In this document: piece after piece, positions 46,465 through 57,530 of the stretch
Layout: each line of letters starts with the position of its first letter
How positions within the stretch are numbered: position 1 is the stretch's first letter
Source of the DNA: Macrotis lagotis
Lineage: Eukaryota; Chordata; Mammalia; Peramelemorphia; Peramelidae
DNA length: 64,000 bases
Assembly: GCF_037893015.1 (NCBI RefSeq)
Contig: NC_133658.1
Location: 19,278,583 to 19,342,582, forward strand
Direction of reading: 5' to 3'
Position numbers and translations under genes: made by a program
The notes under the pieces: model-generated
Seen by the model: only the letters and a program-made list of their open reading frames with translations
Told to the model about the DNA's origin: nothing
Database searches by the model: none

Positions 46465-46640
46465 TAAAAAGAATATTGGACTTTGAATCTGAAAACCTGG
46501 GTTCACATCCTGACTGTATCATTTACTCCCTTGGTGCTGTTCAAGAAACTTCTCTTAGGTTGTGGTTTTCTCCTCCATAAAACGAGAAGAGTAGGACTAG
46601 AAGACCTTGAAATCCCTTCCTGTCTCAGGATTTCTGAATC
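46465..46640 (+). mobile_element. MIR fragment
   Basis: 'ggactttgaatctgaaaacc', 'tgggttcacatcctgactgt', 'ttaggttgtggttttctcct', 'actagaagaccttgaaatcc'. Confidence 0.62.
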
Positions 46641-46664
46641 ACTCCAAGTAGCAATATGAAAAAA

Positions 46665-46888
46665 CAAACAAATATGCAAGTAAGCAAATAACAAACAAAT
46701 AATAAATACCAAAATAATTTAAAAAAAGGATAGCAAGTAAATAAGCAAAATAGTAACAAGCAAAAAATAAAACACAATAAAATGAAATAGTGAATGAAAA
46801 ATATAGATAAATAAATGAAAGAATGGATAGATAAATGAATAAATAAACTGATGGATAAAGAAAAGAAAAGCAAAAGAATAATAAAAGG

Positions 46889-46928
<40 letters not shown>

Positions 46929-46990
46929 AGGTAGATATAGAAAATAGATGAATAAATAGGAAAGTAGATAACAGATGGATGGATAAAAAA
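46665..46990. repeat. A-rich AAATA/GATA array with (TG)n
   Basis: Degenerate AAATA, AATGA and GATAAA units, with a TA then pure TG block at 46890-46928. Antisense Tyr/Phe-rich frames of up to 132 codons over it are repeat translation. Confidence 0.85.
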
Positions 46991-46999
46991 AATGAGAAC

Positions 47000-47600
47000 A
47001 TGAAAATGCTTGCAAAATTTGCTTCTAATTTAGGCACTCTCAGGTTTCATGTCTTTGGCTTACTGGTCTCAGTTTCTCTAACATTGAGTATTTTGGGTTT
47101 TCTGGTCCATGAGTCAGTCTTTAGTATTTAAATCTCTTGAAAATTTTGGATTTTGGGGTGCCTTCTTAAATCCAATGTGCCCACAATCCTGACTTGGACT
47201 CTTGCTAGCTATAAGATCCAAGAAAAGTCATTCAAGACCTCTAAGCTTAGTTTCATTATAAAATTCGATTGTTAAACTTGATGACTGCTGAGACCCATCT
47301 CCCTCTTATCCTATGGTTCCTACTGGAAGTTAGAATAACATGTTGGAGAAAAGTGCTTTTCCCAGAATCAGCAAGGTCTAAAATGGAAAGATCCCAGAAA
47401 CTTACTTGTTTGTGTTGGTCTTTGCATCTTGGTTTCATTTGCAAAATAAGGGAATGCAACTTGGTGATCCCCTAATGGTATTCTATTTCTAAATCTGAGA
47501 TTTTGTGATCCAGTGATTCCAGCAAGGTGAGGGTCTTCATTGTGTCATGAGCATTCTAAGGTGATTCCTACATGCTTAAACCTTGGCTAATGATATTCTC
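47000..47600. other. Intronic sequence, no exon recognised
   Basis: Opposed 67-68 codon frames at 47256-47475 overlap each other. MIR-like traces at about 47205-47280 and 47420-47510. Confidence 0.4.
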
Positions 47601-47639
47601 CATATCTTAGACTCTATAAAAATCATAGAAGTTTTGATA

Positions 47640-48225
47640 AACAAGGATTGCTAGCAGCCATCTAGTCTAATTCATATATTTTGACTAATCACAAAAATAC
47701 ACCCAATGAGTCCCTGCTTAGAGAGCTCTGATGAGTGGGAACTGCTTCTTCTCAAAGGAATTCATTCCACTTTTGGACAGTTTTCACTGTTAGCTTGAAT
47801 TTTCCTTTCCTTGTTCCCAAACCCACCAATTTCAAACTTGAATATGACACTGCAATTTGTGACCCTGGTTCTGCCCTGTTGGGTCCCATGGATCAAGCCA
47901 AATGCCTCCTCAATGAATCAGGCCTACTGGCTACTGCTGCTCCTCTCCCCTCATTCACACTACCCCATCTTTTTATCCCTTTCAGGTCTAAACATTTGCA
48001 TTTCTTTTCAACTAATTCTCACATGACAACAACCAGAGGGGCATTTTACCCACCAAATTGTCCTTTTCTGTGCATCCTTTAATATCTCAATATATTTCTT
48101 AAAATTTTGGTCCCTGAAATTGAACTCAATTCTCCTGATGGGGTCTGACTAGGGCAAGGTACTGTAGATTGAGCACCATGTCTGTCATGGAGTAGACATT
48201 TAATAAAAACTTATTGGCTTGAACC
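47640..48225 (-). mobile_element. CR1/L3-like ancient 3' region
   Basis: Reads, in reverse of the element at 22.1 kb, 'ccatctagtctaattcatat', 'attccacttttggacagttt', 'tcctgatggggtctgactag', 'ggcaaggtactg'. This is the order of an ancient amniote repeat, from memory. The 115-codon frame over it has no domain. Confidence 0.5.
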
Positions 48226-48234
48226 CTAATTTCT

Positions 48235-48386
48235 TTTCTTTTTGGTTTTTGCAAGGCAAATGGGGTTAAGTGGCTTGCCCAAAGCCACACAGCTAGGTAA
48301 GTATTAAGTGTCTGAGACCAGATTTGAACCCAGGTACTCCTGACTCCAGGGCTGGTGCTTTATCCACTACACCACCTAGCTGCCCC
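48235..48386 (-). mobile_element. WSINE1/MAR1-type SINE with target-site duplication
   Basis: Reverse copy 'ggtttttgcaaggcaaatgg' to 'caccacctagctgcccc'. Flanks 'tgaaccctaatttct' (48220-48234) and 'tgaactctaatttct' (48387-48401), one mismatch. Confidence 0.93.
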
Positions 48387-48724
48387 TGAACTCTAATTTC
48401 TGAGAGCAAATCCTTTTTCAAGGTAATCCAAGGTTGAGGTAGTTTTCCCCCTTATGATTATTTATTGATTCTGTTCTAAAGTGATTTCCCCATGAACACA
48501 CAACTGACAAGGGACACAAGTTGGATTTGAACTCAGTTCTTCCTGTTTCCTAGTTCAGTACTATAAGCATCCACCATTATGTTTCCTGGTGGGGAGTAAA
48601 GGTGGATATGATGGAAATGGTATTAACAGGGCCCCTCAAAGCATCACATGAAAAAATAAGGGCTTGTTTCAGAGTCCTCAAGAAGGAAGGCAAAATCCTC
48701 ATCTAAACTTCAATTTATCCTATT

Positions 48725-48960
48725 TTCAATATGACCAGAATCCTAGAATGTCATAGCTGCAAGAGAGAGCTCAGCAGTCATCCAGTTCTATCTATAATCA
48801 AAATTACAATGCAACTACATGAAGTGCCTAATGAATCTTTCATCAGTCTTTGCTCAAAAACCACCAGTCAAGGGGAACCATCATCTCCCTACCATTTCTA
48901 GTCAGTGCTCCCAAGTAGAAAGATTGATTTCCCCCCTTTATAGGAACTGAAATACGCTCT
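48725..48960 (-). mobile_element. CR1/L3-like ancient 3' region
   Basis: 'gaatcctagaatgtcatagc', 'cagcagtcatccagttctat', 'gaagtgcctaatgaatcttt'; same family as 47640-48225. It ends about 120 bp before the V exon's donor side. Confidence 0.45.
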
Positions 48961-49079
48961 TGGTAAATAGCCCTCATATATCACATCCCCTAAGGAACAA
49001 TGGTTTTTATCCCAAAGAAGAACAAGTCTTATATTGTGAGAAAAGTTTATCTGTCCCTAGTTTCAATTTAATGACTTAC

Positions 49080-49412
49080 CAAAAACATTCAAACACATCC
49101 TGCCTTGGACAGGTCCTATGGGGAAAACGCTGAAAATGCATCTGTAGCATCCTTCATCTTCTAAGGAGACAGATTTAAAGGTGATGGCCGAGGATTTCAA
49201 ATCCCTTTGAGTCACATGTACGTGGTTGTGGTAGGATCCAAGTAATCTGGGACCATGGTTAGGGCTGTATGTAGCTATATTATCTATTGTCTGACCTTCT
49301 TTTTGCCAGGTGACTTGGAGAACATCATTCTTTGCAGACAACTGGCAGGACAAGGTCACATTCTCTCCCACAGTGCTGGTCACTTTTGTCTTGTGAATCA
49401 CTTTTCCCATGC
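49080..49412 (-). CDS. CD200-like gene, Ig V-type domain exon
   Basis: This 333-bp exon encodes 110 full codons plus split codons at both ends (phase 1 to phase 1). The acceptor is a pyrimidine tract ending 'ctcctcag', and the donor is a perfect GTAAGT (49079-49074). Numbering from the first full codon, the canonical Ig cysteines are C22 and C91, the core tryptophan is W35 in VTWQK, and the F-strand motif is LEDEGCYRC (83-91). A second cysteine pair, C88 and C106, sits where the extra disulfide of CD200 V domains lies (human has EGCYMC and ACLTVY). Further CD200-like stretches are the NHG at 51-53, TQ at 67-68 with ITF at 76-78, and CLNVF at 106-110. There is one N-glycosylation sequon, N17-V-T. 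Nectin/PVR V domains share the VTWQK and EDEG motifs but lack the extra cysteine pair. The family call is firm; the exact member is not. Confidence 0.85.
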
Positions 49413-49499
49413 CTGAGGAGAGAAAAAAATAACAAAAAGAGTTCAATTGCATTGTGTTTCACAAAGCCCTTCTCCACAACAAATCCATGAGGTGGTTAG

Positions 49500-50600
49500 T
49501 GTGAGAATTAGATGGGCCAATGAAAAGATGGCTCAAGGCTGTGGACTCATATCCTAATTTCTCCATTTATTATCTCTCAATCTTGGGTAATTTTTCCTCC
49601 AATGTTAAAGGAGGGAACTAGATTCAATGACCCCTTAAATAATCTTAATCTCTAACTCTGTGATCAACTTTGAAGAAATTCAATTTCTTGATCAAAATCA
49701 TTCCACTGTTGTGTCATAAATAGAAGTCAAACAATCATCTTAAAACAGCAATATCAGTGGCATTTTTCCCATTGCTGTTCAATTCAAATCATCTGACACA
49801 CATCATCATCCTCTCTCCTCTCATTTCGAATTCTCAAACCTTTCCATTTCCTATGTAGTAGAATGTTCCCCAAACACCCTTTCCAGACCATTCACAAATT
49901 ACCAATTCTTATGTCCTCAAGGTCTTTCTTGAAAAACCTCCAGTCACTCAGGTTGAATAATGACCCGAGGGTTTGTCATTTCTAATAACAACCTGCTAGT
50001 AATAGTTAACAATTATTATTTTATAATGTATTATTAAAATATTATCCATTTCATAAGTCAATAAATAATCATTCCTTAAGGACAAAGCTAAGCATCTAGA
50101 ACTAGGCTTGGTGCTGGGATAAAAACAAACAAAATTAAATGCAATCCTACTTCAAGGAATTTACTTTTAAGGAAAGATGACAGATACACATGCAAGCACA
50201 TAAAATATATATTCACAAAATATACACACAATGAATACAAAACTGAATCTTATCCTTCACAGCTACCCCCCACCCAAAGAAAGTTTGTCCCAGGTTCAAC
50301 TCCCAGGTCTCTTTAAGAATTCATCAACTAAAAAGTTAGATCAGTGTCTAAACAATGTGAACCAGTGCTCCTCTCCACCCTCTCTCCCTCATCTGTTGCT
50401 TAATTCCCTTTCATCAATTGACCATACCAGCAACCATGCTCCCAGAGAGAGAAAGAACCACACACACTATCAGCAGCAGCATCATGCTTATGAAACCAAA
50501 AGAAATTCTCAGACAAATTAAGTGACTGGTCAGAAACTTCTTCCTTTTATGCTCTACGTGTTATTCACAAGACAAAAGTGGCTTGACTTGGAAATTCCAA
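49500..50600. other. Upstream of V exon; signal-peptide exon not found
   Basis: MIR-like patch 49530-49665. No minus-strand ATG followed by a hydrophobic stretch and a phase-1 donor was recognised. The 96-codon plus frame at 50231-50521 has no domain. Confidence 0.4.
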
Positions 50601-50619
50601 AAATGAGAAAGTATTCTAT

Positions 50620-50725
50620 TTGTTTCTTGAGTTTTGTGAAGAGAATTGGGTTTTTGTTCAGTGCCATACCAATCAAAATTCCAAGAAATATGTTATCAAC
50701 TTGGAAAAAATGATAAGCCCATTCT
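50620..50725 (+). mobile_element. L1 ORF2 fragment
   Basis: 'gttcagtgccataccaatca' and 'ccaagaaatatgttatcaac' match a segment that in L1 lies downstream of the sequence starting at 50780, so this is a separate or rearranged piece. Confidence 0.55.
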
Positions 50726-51614
50726 TCCATGTAAAATTTTTACTTCAATAAATTAGAGAAACAACAGATAAATGAATAGAGCCTGCAATTTTAAAGAAAT
50801 GAGAAAAATAACAAATTTAAAAATTCCTATTAAATACCAAAATAAAAATCCTGATAATAAAAGGAGAGATAAATAAAATTGAACATTAAAAAAAAGTCCA
50901 TGGGCCTAGTACATAAAACTAGGAGAGGATTTTATAAAGTAAAATAAGACAATCCATTGGTCAATTTGATTTTAAAAAGGAAATATCAAAAGTGAAAAGG
51001 GTAAATGCACCACCAATGATGATAAAATTCAAGCAATTATTAGAAGTTATTTTGCCCGATTAGATGCCAGTCAAATTGATAATCTAAGTGAAATGGATGA
51101 ATAGTTACAAAGACATAAACTGCCCAGATTAGCAGAAAAGGAAATCGAATACTTCAATAACCATACCTTAGAAAAACTGCCATCAAAGAGCTCCTTAAGA
51201 AAAATCCTCAGGACCAAATGAATTTACAAGTGAATTTTACTAAATTTTAAAGGAATGATTAATCTTACTACTATGCAAACTATTTGAAAAATTGAGGAAA
51301 GAAGGAATCCTACCTAATTCCTTTTATGACACAAATATGACTTTCGTAACAGAGCCAGGGACAAAGGAAGCTATAGTACAATTTTCTTAATGAATACCAA
51401 AGCAAGAATTTACATGAAATATAAGCAATATATCACAAAAGCAGCACATATGTCCATGTAGGATTAATACCAGGAATGTAAGAATGGTACAATATTGGGA
51501 AAACTGTCAGCATAACCTTATCAATATCATTAGCGAATTCATTTGATTATGCCAATAGGGGCTGAAAAAGCCTTTGGAAAAATACAATAGCCATTCCTTT
51601 CAAAAATAGCAAAA

Positions 51615-51925
51615 TCATAGTGGCTAGTGGGTAGTACAGAGGATAGAGCACAGGTCTTGGAGTCAGAGGGGACAGGAGTTTGAATCCAGCCTCAGACACT
51701 TGACTCCTACTAGCTGTGTGACCTTGGGCAAGGTCCTTAAACCTAATTGCCTCACATCCAGGACCATCTGCAGTGGTCCTGATCCATATCTGACCACTGG
51801 ACCCAGATGACTCTGGAGGAGAAAGTGAGGCTGGGGACTTGGCACAGACCTCCTCACTCAATCCAATTTATGTGTTTGTCATGGCATTGCCTCTCTGGTC
51901 TTCTTGAAAATGGAGGGCAATCATT
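51615..51925 (+). mobile_element. Long tRNA-derived SINE with extended 3' module, in L1
   Basis: 'tagagcacaggtcttggagt', 'gctgtgtgaccttgggcaag', 'tctgaccactggacccagat', 'gagaaagtgaggctggggac', 'tgtgtttgtcatggcattgc'. Same module order as 15737-16046. Confidence 0.82.
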
Positions 51926-52562
51926 ATTACTAAAATCATAGAAATCAATGGATACTTTCTTAAAATGAGAAGTTGTATCTATCATAATACCAGTTAGTGT
52001 TATGTATAATGGAGATGAACTTGAAGCCTTTCCAATAAAAACAAAGGTGAAGAAAGGATACGCATTATCATCACTATTATTCTAGATTCAACAAAATGTT
52101 AACTATAGCCATTAAAAAGAAATAGAAACTGAAGATATAAAAATATGCATGGAAAAACAGAATTTTCATTCTGTGCAGATGAGAGAGAATTTTAGAGAAT
52201 CAAGGAAAACTATTTGAAACAAGCAAAGTTTCAGGCTATAAAATAATCATCAGTATTTCCACATACAATTAACAAAATCCAGGGGGAAGTAAGATAACTG
52301 CAGACAATATGTAAGATATCTGGGAGTCTACCTACCAAGTCAGTTCCTGAGATTATATGAACATAATTACAAAATACAGATCGAAAAAACTGGAGAAATA
52401 TTAATTGCTCAGAAATAAGCCAAAACAATGTGATAAAAAATGGCAATTCTGGGTAAGTTAATTTACTTATTCTGTACCATAGCAATCAGATTATGTAGAA
52501 ATTATTTTAGAGTGCTAGAAAAAATAACAGAATGTATCTGGAAGAACAAGATGTCAAGATTA

Positions 52563-52712
52563 TCAAAGGAATAACTAAGTGGCGCACTGGAAAGAAGCAC
52601 CACTGGAGTCAGGAGGACCGGAGCTGAAATCTGGTCTCATAAATTTAGTAATTGCCTAGCTGTATAGCCTAGCTTTTAAGGAACTTAACCCCATTACTTT
52701 GCCAAAAAAAAA
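52563..52712 (+). mobile_element. WSINE1/MAR1-type SINE, diverged, in L1
   Basis: 'ataactaagtggcgcactgg', 'cactggagtcaggaggaccg', 'ttgcctagctgtatagccta', A-rich end. Confidence 0.82.
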
Positions 52713-52814
52713 TATATCAAGTGAATCAATGAAAAAAAAAAATGTGAAGCCTAGCATTTTAAGACTTCACGCTATATTGCAAAGTGGTAATCATCAAAGA
52801 ACTCTGATACTGGT

Positions 52815-52976
52815 AGGGGTGACTAGGTGGACCAGTGGATAGAGCACCGGGCCTGGAGTCAGGAGTACCTGAGTTCAAATCCAGCCTCAGACATTTAATA
52901 ATTGCCTAGCTGTGTGGCCTTGGGCAAGCTACTTAACCCTGTTTGCCTTGCAACAACCTAAAAAAAAAACCCCAAC
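52815..52976 (+). mobile_element. WSINE1/MAR1-type SINE with intact duplication, in L1
   Basis: 'aggggtgactaggtggacca' to 'ccttgcaacaacctaaaaaa'. The 14-bp 'actctgatactggt' is present at 52801-52814 and 52977-52990. Confidence 0.94.
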
Positions 52977-53744
52977 ACTCTGATACTGGTTAAGAAATAC
53001 AGTACCAGATCAGTGGAACAGATTAGGCACACAGTATACAACAGTAAATAACTTTAGTCATCTAGAGTTTAATAAATCCCCAAAGAACCACACTTTGGGG
53101 ATAAAAAAATACCATGTAATAAAGATTGGGGGGGGGCAGGAAAATGGGTGTGACCAATATCTCACACCATCTACCAAGATAAAGTCAAAATGGATTTTAA
53201 TGACCCAAATTTAAAGGGTAATATCTTAGATAAACTAGATGAGTATGGAAAAATATACCTGTCAGCTCGATGACTAACACAAATTTAGGATTAATCAAGA
53301 GATAGGCTATCATGAGAAGTAAAATAATTTTGGTTATTTGAAATTAAAAATCCATTGCACAAGTAAAACTAATATAGTCAAAATTATAAAGGAAACAAGA
53401 AACAGGAGAGGGGGGATTTATAACCAGCACCTTTGATAAATATATTTGAAACTGAGCAAAATTTATGAAAAAAAATACAAGTCATTTTCCAATTGATAGG
53501 TCCAATGATATGATCAGATAGTTTTCAGAAGAAGAAATAGTTATTAGTAGTCACATGGAAAAAATGTTCTAAATCATTACTAAGTAGAGAAATGAAAATT
53601 AAACCATCTCTGAGATACTACCTCATACCTGTCAGACTGGTTAACATGACAGAAAAAGAAAATGATAAATTCTTGAAGGGATATGGAAAAAATTGGAATA
53701 CTGATGCTCTTTTAATGAAGTTGTGAAGTAATCCAATCATTCTT

Positions 53745-53900
53745 TTTTTTTTTTTTTTTTTTAGGTTTTTGCAAGGCAATGGGGTTAAGTGGCTTGCGCA
53801 AGGCCACACAGCTGGGTAATTGTCTGAGACCGGATTTGAACCCAGGTACTCCTGACTCCAGGGCCGGTGCTCTATCCACTGTGCCACCTAGCCGCCCCAG
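53745..53900 (-). mobile_element. WSINE1/MAR1-type SINE with intact duplication, in L1
   Basis: Reverse copy with poly(T), 'gtttttgcaaggcaatgggg', ending 'gccacctagccgcccc'. The 13-bp 'tccaatcattctt' occurs at 53732-53744 and 53901-53913. Minus frames of 65-89 codons are SINE translations. Confidence 0.95.
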
Positions 53901-54309
53901 TCCAATCATTCTTAATAATAATCAGGAACTATGTCCAAAGAGATATAACACTAGACAGCTGCTTTAATCCAGGAATGTGACAACTAGTTCTATATCCCTA
54001 AGAAATCCAAAGGAACCATGATTAAAAAATGTTATCCATCTCCTGAGATAGGACCGCTGAACTCTGAATATGGATTGAAGCATATGGTTTATCTATTTTT
54101 TTTCCTTTTTTGTCTGTAATTTATTTTGTAACATGACTAACAGAGAAATATGTTTTCTGTGTCTTCATATGGATAACCATTATAAAAACATGTACCTTCT
54201 CAAGGAGGGGAGATGGACAGGACAAAACGAAAGAATCTGAAACTCAAAATTATTCTTAAAATTTTTACATGTAAAAATATGAAAAAATAAACAAATGTAA
54301 TTTGCATTA

Positions 54310-55290
54310 TTAACATTTTCTCTATAGTTTTCTTAAATCTAGTCAATCAACAATTAAGAAAATCAAGCCCTGACTTCTCAATTTATAATTGCTCACACAA
54401 GATTTAACAACTGATTCTCCAAGAAGATTCAAACTGGATCTGACCTCCCCTGTCTATAGCATCTATGTCTTAGGGAAAGAGTCAATCTTCTTAAATTTAT
54501 GAGGTGAAAGGGAAGGGATTTTGCTTGTTGGTTTTTGTCCTGGAATTGTGACAATTATTGGTGTTAAAAATAGCTCAGTGACATTTTCCTGACTCTTGGT
54601 CTGGGGTCTACTAGAAACTCAACCCATGGTAGAACTCATGTATTAGACTTGGGCAGAGCTGGGATTGCATAAGAACATTTTGAACTGAAAATGATTGTTT
54701 AGGACATCAACTCTAGCCTCTTGAAGCTCCAAATGAGGAGACTGAGGACAAAAAAGAATATATGATTTTCCCAAGGGCACACATCTTAATAGTGTCTGAG
54801 GCAGAATTTGAACTCAGGTCCTCCTAACTCCAATCCCTCTTTCTCTCCTCTGCCTCTCCTTATCTGGTGCTATCCCAGAATGTTCATTCCTATATCATTC
54901 TTTGCTAGCTAGATGCCCAAGTTCTAACTATCAATCCTTACATGAAATGATCCCAAGATTCTCCAGTATTTTATTTTTCATTCTTATATTCCATTCATTT
55001 GGAAAAGTCCTTCCGAAAAATGAAAGCCAGAAAAGAATAAAATATAATACTAAAATTGAGATCTCACTAAAGCTTATTGTTATTCAGTTAATCTCCTAAC
55101 CTAAGACTGAATTAACCTTTTTTGGTTATGACAACATTCACCCAACTGGGTTTTCAATACAAAATCCCCAGTCCTACATCATATGACTACTTATTCAGTC
55201 ATAACCCACCACGATGAGTTGAAACTCAACTAGTTCACTAAATTTAGTTGACCTGAGGGCCCAGTAGAGACCACCAGCTAATGATTCATT
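54310..55290. other. No gene seen; antisense MIR at 54700-54835
   Basis: 'ccaaatgaggagactgagga' and 'gcagaatttgaactcaggtc' mark an antisense MIR. The remainder is unassigned. Confidence 0.45.
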
Positions 55291-55392
55291 GTTCATCTGT
55301 GAGCTCTTTGAGGACAGAGCCTGATTTATTTTTTGCCTTTCTTTAACTGCCCATCACTTAATAGAGTTCCTGTCCACATACTAGGTACCAGT
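55290..55392 (+). mobile_element. L2 3' end fragment
   Basis: 'gtgagctctttgaggacaga', 'cacttaatagagttcctgtc', 'cacatactaggtaccagtta'. Confidence 0.55.
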
Positions 55393-55619
55393 TAGCTAAG
55401 CAATAAGCTGTCATTCACTGATTCTTGTGAGCTGCTTTCTCTATAATGCTCTAGGCATGATAAGCAAAAGGGAACTAAAAGTATCTGAGTCTGACTTCCA
55501 TATGAATGAACTTGCTAATTTCTAATTTCCTGAGACTTGCCCTTTGCTGAGATATATGAACAAATGTGTGTGGATATCTAAACTCATGATCATACACAAG
55601 GTTATAGGCATATAGACCA

Positions 55620-55676
55620 ACAGATAGATACATAGGTAAATGGATAGATAGCTAGATAGATAGCTAGATAGATAGC

Positions 55677-55711
<35 letters not shown>

Positions 55712-55740
55712 GTAGATAGATAGGTAGATAGATAGATAGG

Positions 55741-55793
<53 letters not shown>

Positions 55794-55800
55794 GATAAAT
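55620..55800. repeat. (GATA)n microsatellite with GCTA and GGTA variants
   Basis: About 180 bp of GATA units. Variants GCTA (55648-55680) and GGTA (55710-55745) are interspersed; the 3' block is pure. The (SIYL)n antisense frames, including a 185-codon one, are repeat translation. Confidence 0.95.
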
Positions 55801-56094
55801 ATATCATAGGTAGATAGAAAAGTAGATAGAAAAAAAACAATAAGCAACTCCCATGGGGGCCAAGCACTGTGCTATGTCCTGATGATACAAATACCTTAAA
55901 AGTGATGTCATCCTTGTTTTCATAGACTTTAGAGGCTAATGGAAAAGACTGTGTGCGTGTACGTGATCTAGATGCATGGTTTTGTCTGTGGACTTTTATG
56001 TACATATGTAAATATACACATAAATACAACTCCTCATATAAAACATGACCCATACATATGCATACATTGTGGGATTGCATAATAAAATTTCTAC

Positions 56095-56240
56095 TACATT
56101 GTCTTCCCCTTTGGACTCTTAAATTCCTTGAAAACCAGGATGATTTCATTTTTAAGGCACTAGTATCATAAGAATTTAGCACAGAAGCTGGAACGTTGTC
56201 AGAGCTTAGTGAAATTTTATGTATGAGTTTCATTCATTTA
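56095..56240 (+). mobile_element. L2 3' end fragment
   Basis: 'ggactcttaaattccttgaa', 'aatttagcacagaagctgga', 'tcagagcttagtgaaatttt'. Confidence 0.5.
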
Positions 56241-56269
56241 TCCATTCATCCATCTTGTGCTTCTTAAAT

Positions 56270-57500
56270 AATGAAACTTAATTTTTTGTTTTTTAATGGG
56301 GGTGGGAAGTTTAAGGAAAAACAGAAAACTGATCACTTTTCAAGAACAAAGTCTTGTAATTTTAATTCAGTTTGGTTCAACACGTTTTATTCTTGTGGAC
56401 TTGTACCTATTAATGTGTCAGCCACTATACTGGGGAGGGGGGTTATGGGGATAAGAATGAAGTAGTCCCTACTCTCTCAGAATTTGCATTCTTCTGTGGA
56501 GAAATGGCCTCTCCCTAGATGAGGAAACGCACAATGTCTAAAGCAAAATAACAACAGTGGATGAAGTAGACTAGAAGGATGAAGCGCACCATGAAGGGAG
56601 CAGCACTTGAGCTGAGTTCTATGACTGAGATCAAGGCAGAGACAAGGGGGAGAGCACCACAGGCATGAGGGATGACCTGGCCAGTGCAAAGGCATGAAGG
56701 CAGGAAACGAAAGAGCAACGAGGTTATTGGGTTAAAATGTAGAAAACATTGGAAGAAGTTCATGGGAGACCTCATGGAGCCAAAGAGAACATATGGAAGA
56801 GTTCATGGTATAACCTAGAGATATTCAAATGTAATCACATTGAAGACAAAAATCCTTGACAGGACAGAAAAATATTAAGGCAAAGGGAATGAGTCTTGGT
56901 GGGGGGTAGGGTAGTTGGACTCAGATGAGTCCTGAGATAGCAAAAATTAAACATGATTTAAATTGTCCAAATATATCTACTCCCCCAACAATACCTGATA
57001 ATTCTCACAAAGGCAGAGCTTTTTTTTTAAATTAACGTGCTAAGTAAAAATAGAAACAAAACACTAAACCAGACAAAGGATGTCTCCAGGTGAAAAAATG
57101 ATTTAGAAGAGCACAAATTGACATTATCTATGGTTTATGTCATTTTAAATTTTAAATTTATTGTATTTAAATTTGCTGTATTAAAAATGTCCCAATTTTC
57201 ACTTAGTCTAGTTTCAGGTCCTCAAAGTGTCAGTGGTTGCAGGGAGCCCACCTGCAAAGTGTTTACTCCCTCCTAATGACAGCTGCTAAAATAACGTTGC
57301 TTCAAAAACAGGTTAAAATATCCTCCCACTAATGCAGATCCCTCTTTGGGCTACCATACCATCCTTTTCACAGCAAAAATGAAGATTTAAACAATAAACA
57401 AAAAATGAGTTTCCTAAGCAAAGTTTAAATCTCTTGATGGCAGGTTTCTGATTATTATCTAGTATAAGTCCCAGGTCCCGCAAATGTGTGTTAAGTAAAG
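56270..57500. other. No gene seen; unassigned
   Basis: Contains a stretch at 56400-56820 with phrases such as 'ctactctctcagaatttgca' and 'gccagtgcaaaggcatgaag' that resembles an old dispersed repeat. The antisense 86-codon hydrophobic frame at 56515-56775 was checked as a possible leader and not accepted. Confidence 0.4.
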
Positions 57501-57530
57501 ATACTTTTTTTAAAAAAAAAAATGATCACT

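Larger units (their letters stand above)
31062..49412 (-). other. CD200-like gene, visible part (V, C and transmembrane exons)
   Basis: Span of the three recognisable internal exons of a two-Ig-domain type I membrane protein on the minus strand. Order in the direction of transcription is V domain, C domain, transmembrane segment. The introns are about 14.6 kb (34445-49079) and 3.0 kb (31181-34141). The V and C exons begin and end in phase 1, and the transmembrane exon begins in phase 1, so all three join in frame. This is the CD200/OX-2 architecture: CD200 is a membrane ligand that signals to CD200R on myeloid cells and dampens their activation. The signal-peptide and terminal cytoplasmic exons were not found, so neither end of the gene is defined. 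All three exons are open with consensus splice sites, so the gene looks intact. It could be a CD200 orthologue or a CD200-like paralogue; moderate divergence from remembered human CD200 makes me lean to a paralogue. Confidence 0.75.
50780..54305 (+). mobile_element. L1 LINE, ORF2 part to 3' end, decayed, with four nested SINEs
   Basis: Continuous L1 order on the plus strand: 'gggcctagtacataaaacta', 'gtcaatttgattttaaaaag', 'aaagaaggaatcctacctaa', 'accaggaatgtaagaatggt', 'gctgaaaaagcctttggaaa', 'ctggagaaatattaattgct', 'tgtatctggaagaacaagat', 'accatctctgagatactacc', 'ctgtcagactggttaacatg', 'gaaactcaaaatta', and a terminal A/T-rich tail. The translated IIPGM and AEKAF pieces are L1 reverse-transcriptase landmarks. 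It is 5'-truncated and carries many stop codons and indels. SINEs lie at 51615-51925, 52563-52712, 52815-52976 and 53745-53900. Confidence 0.8.

Noticed and set aside
46625-47037. Overlapping Phe/Tyr-rich minus-strand frames resembling membrane proteins
   Set aside because: Hydrophobicity comes from the reverse of an AAATA-type array; three frames overlap.
49080-49412. Assignment of the V exon to nectin/PVR/TIGIT
   Set aside because: VTWQK and LEDEG are shared, but the extra cysteine pair and the NHG and ITF positions fit CD200 better.
55602-56233. Minus-strand frames of 81 and 185 codons rich in SIYL
   Set aside because: Most of the sequence is translation of the GATA microsatellite.
56515-56775. 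Hydrophobic minus-strand frame upstream of the V exon as possible signal peptide
   Set aside because: Too long, several hydrophobic blocks, no clear phase-1 donor after a plausible cleavage site.
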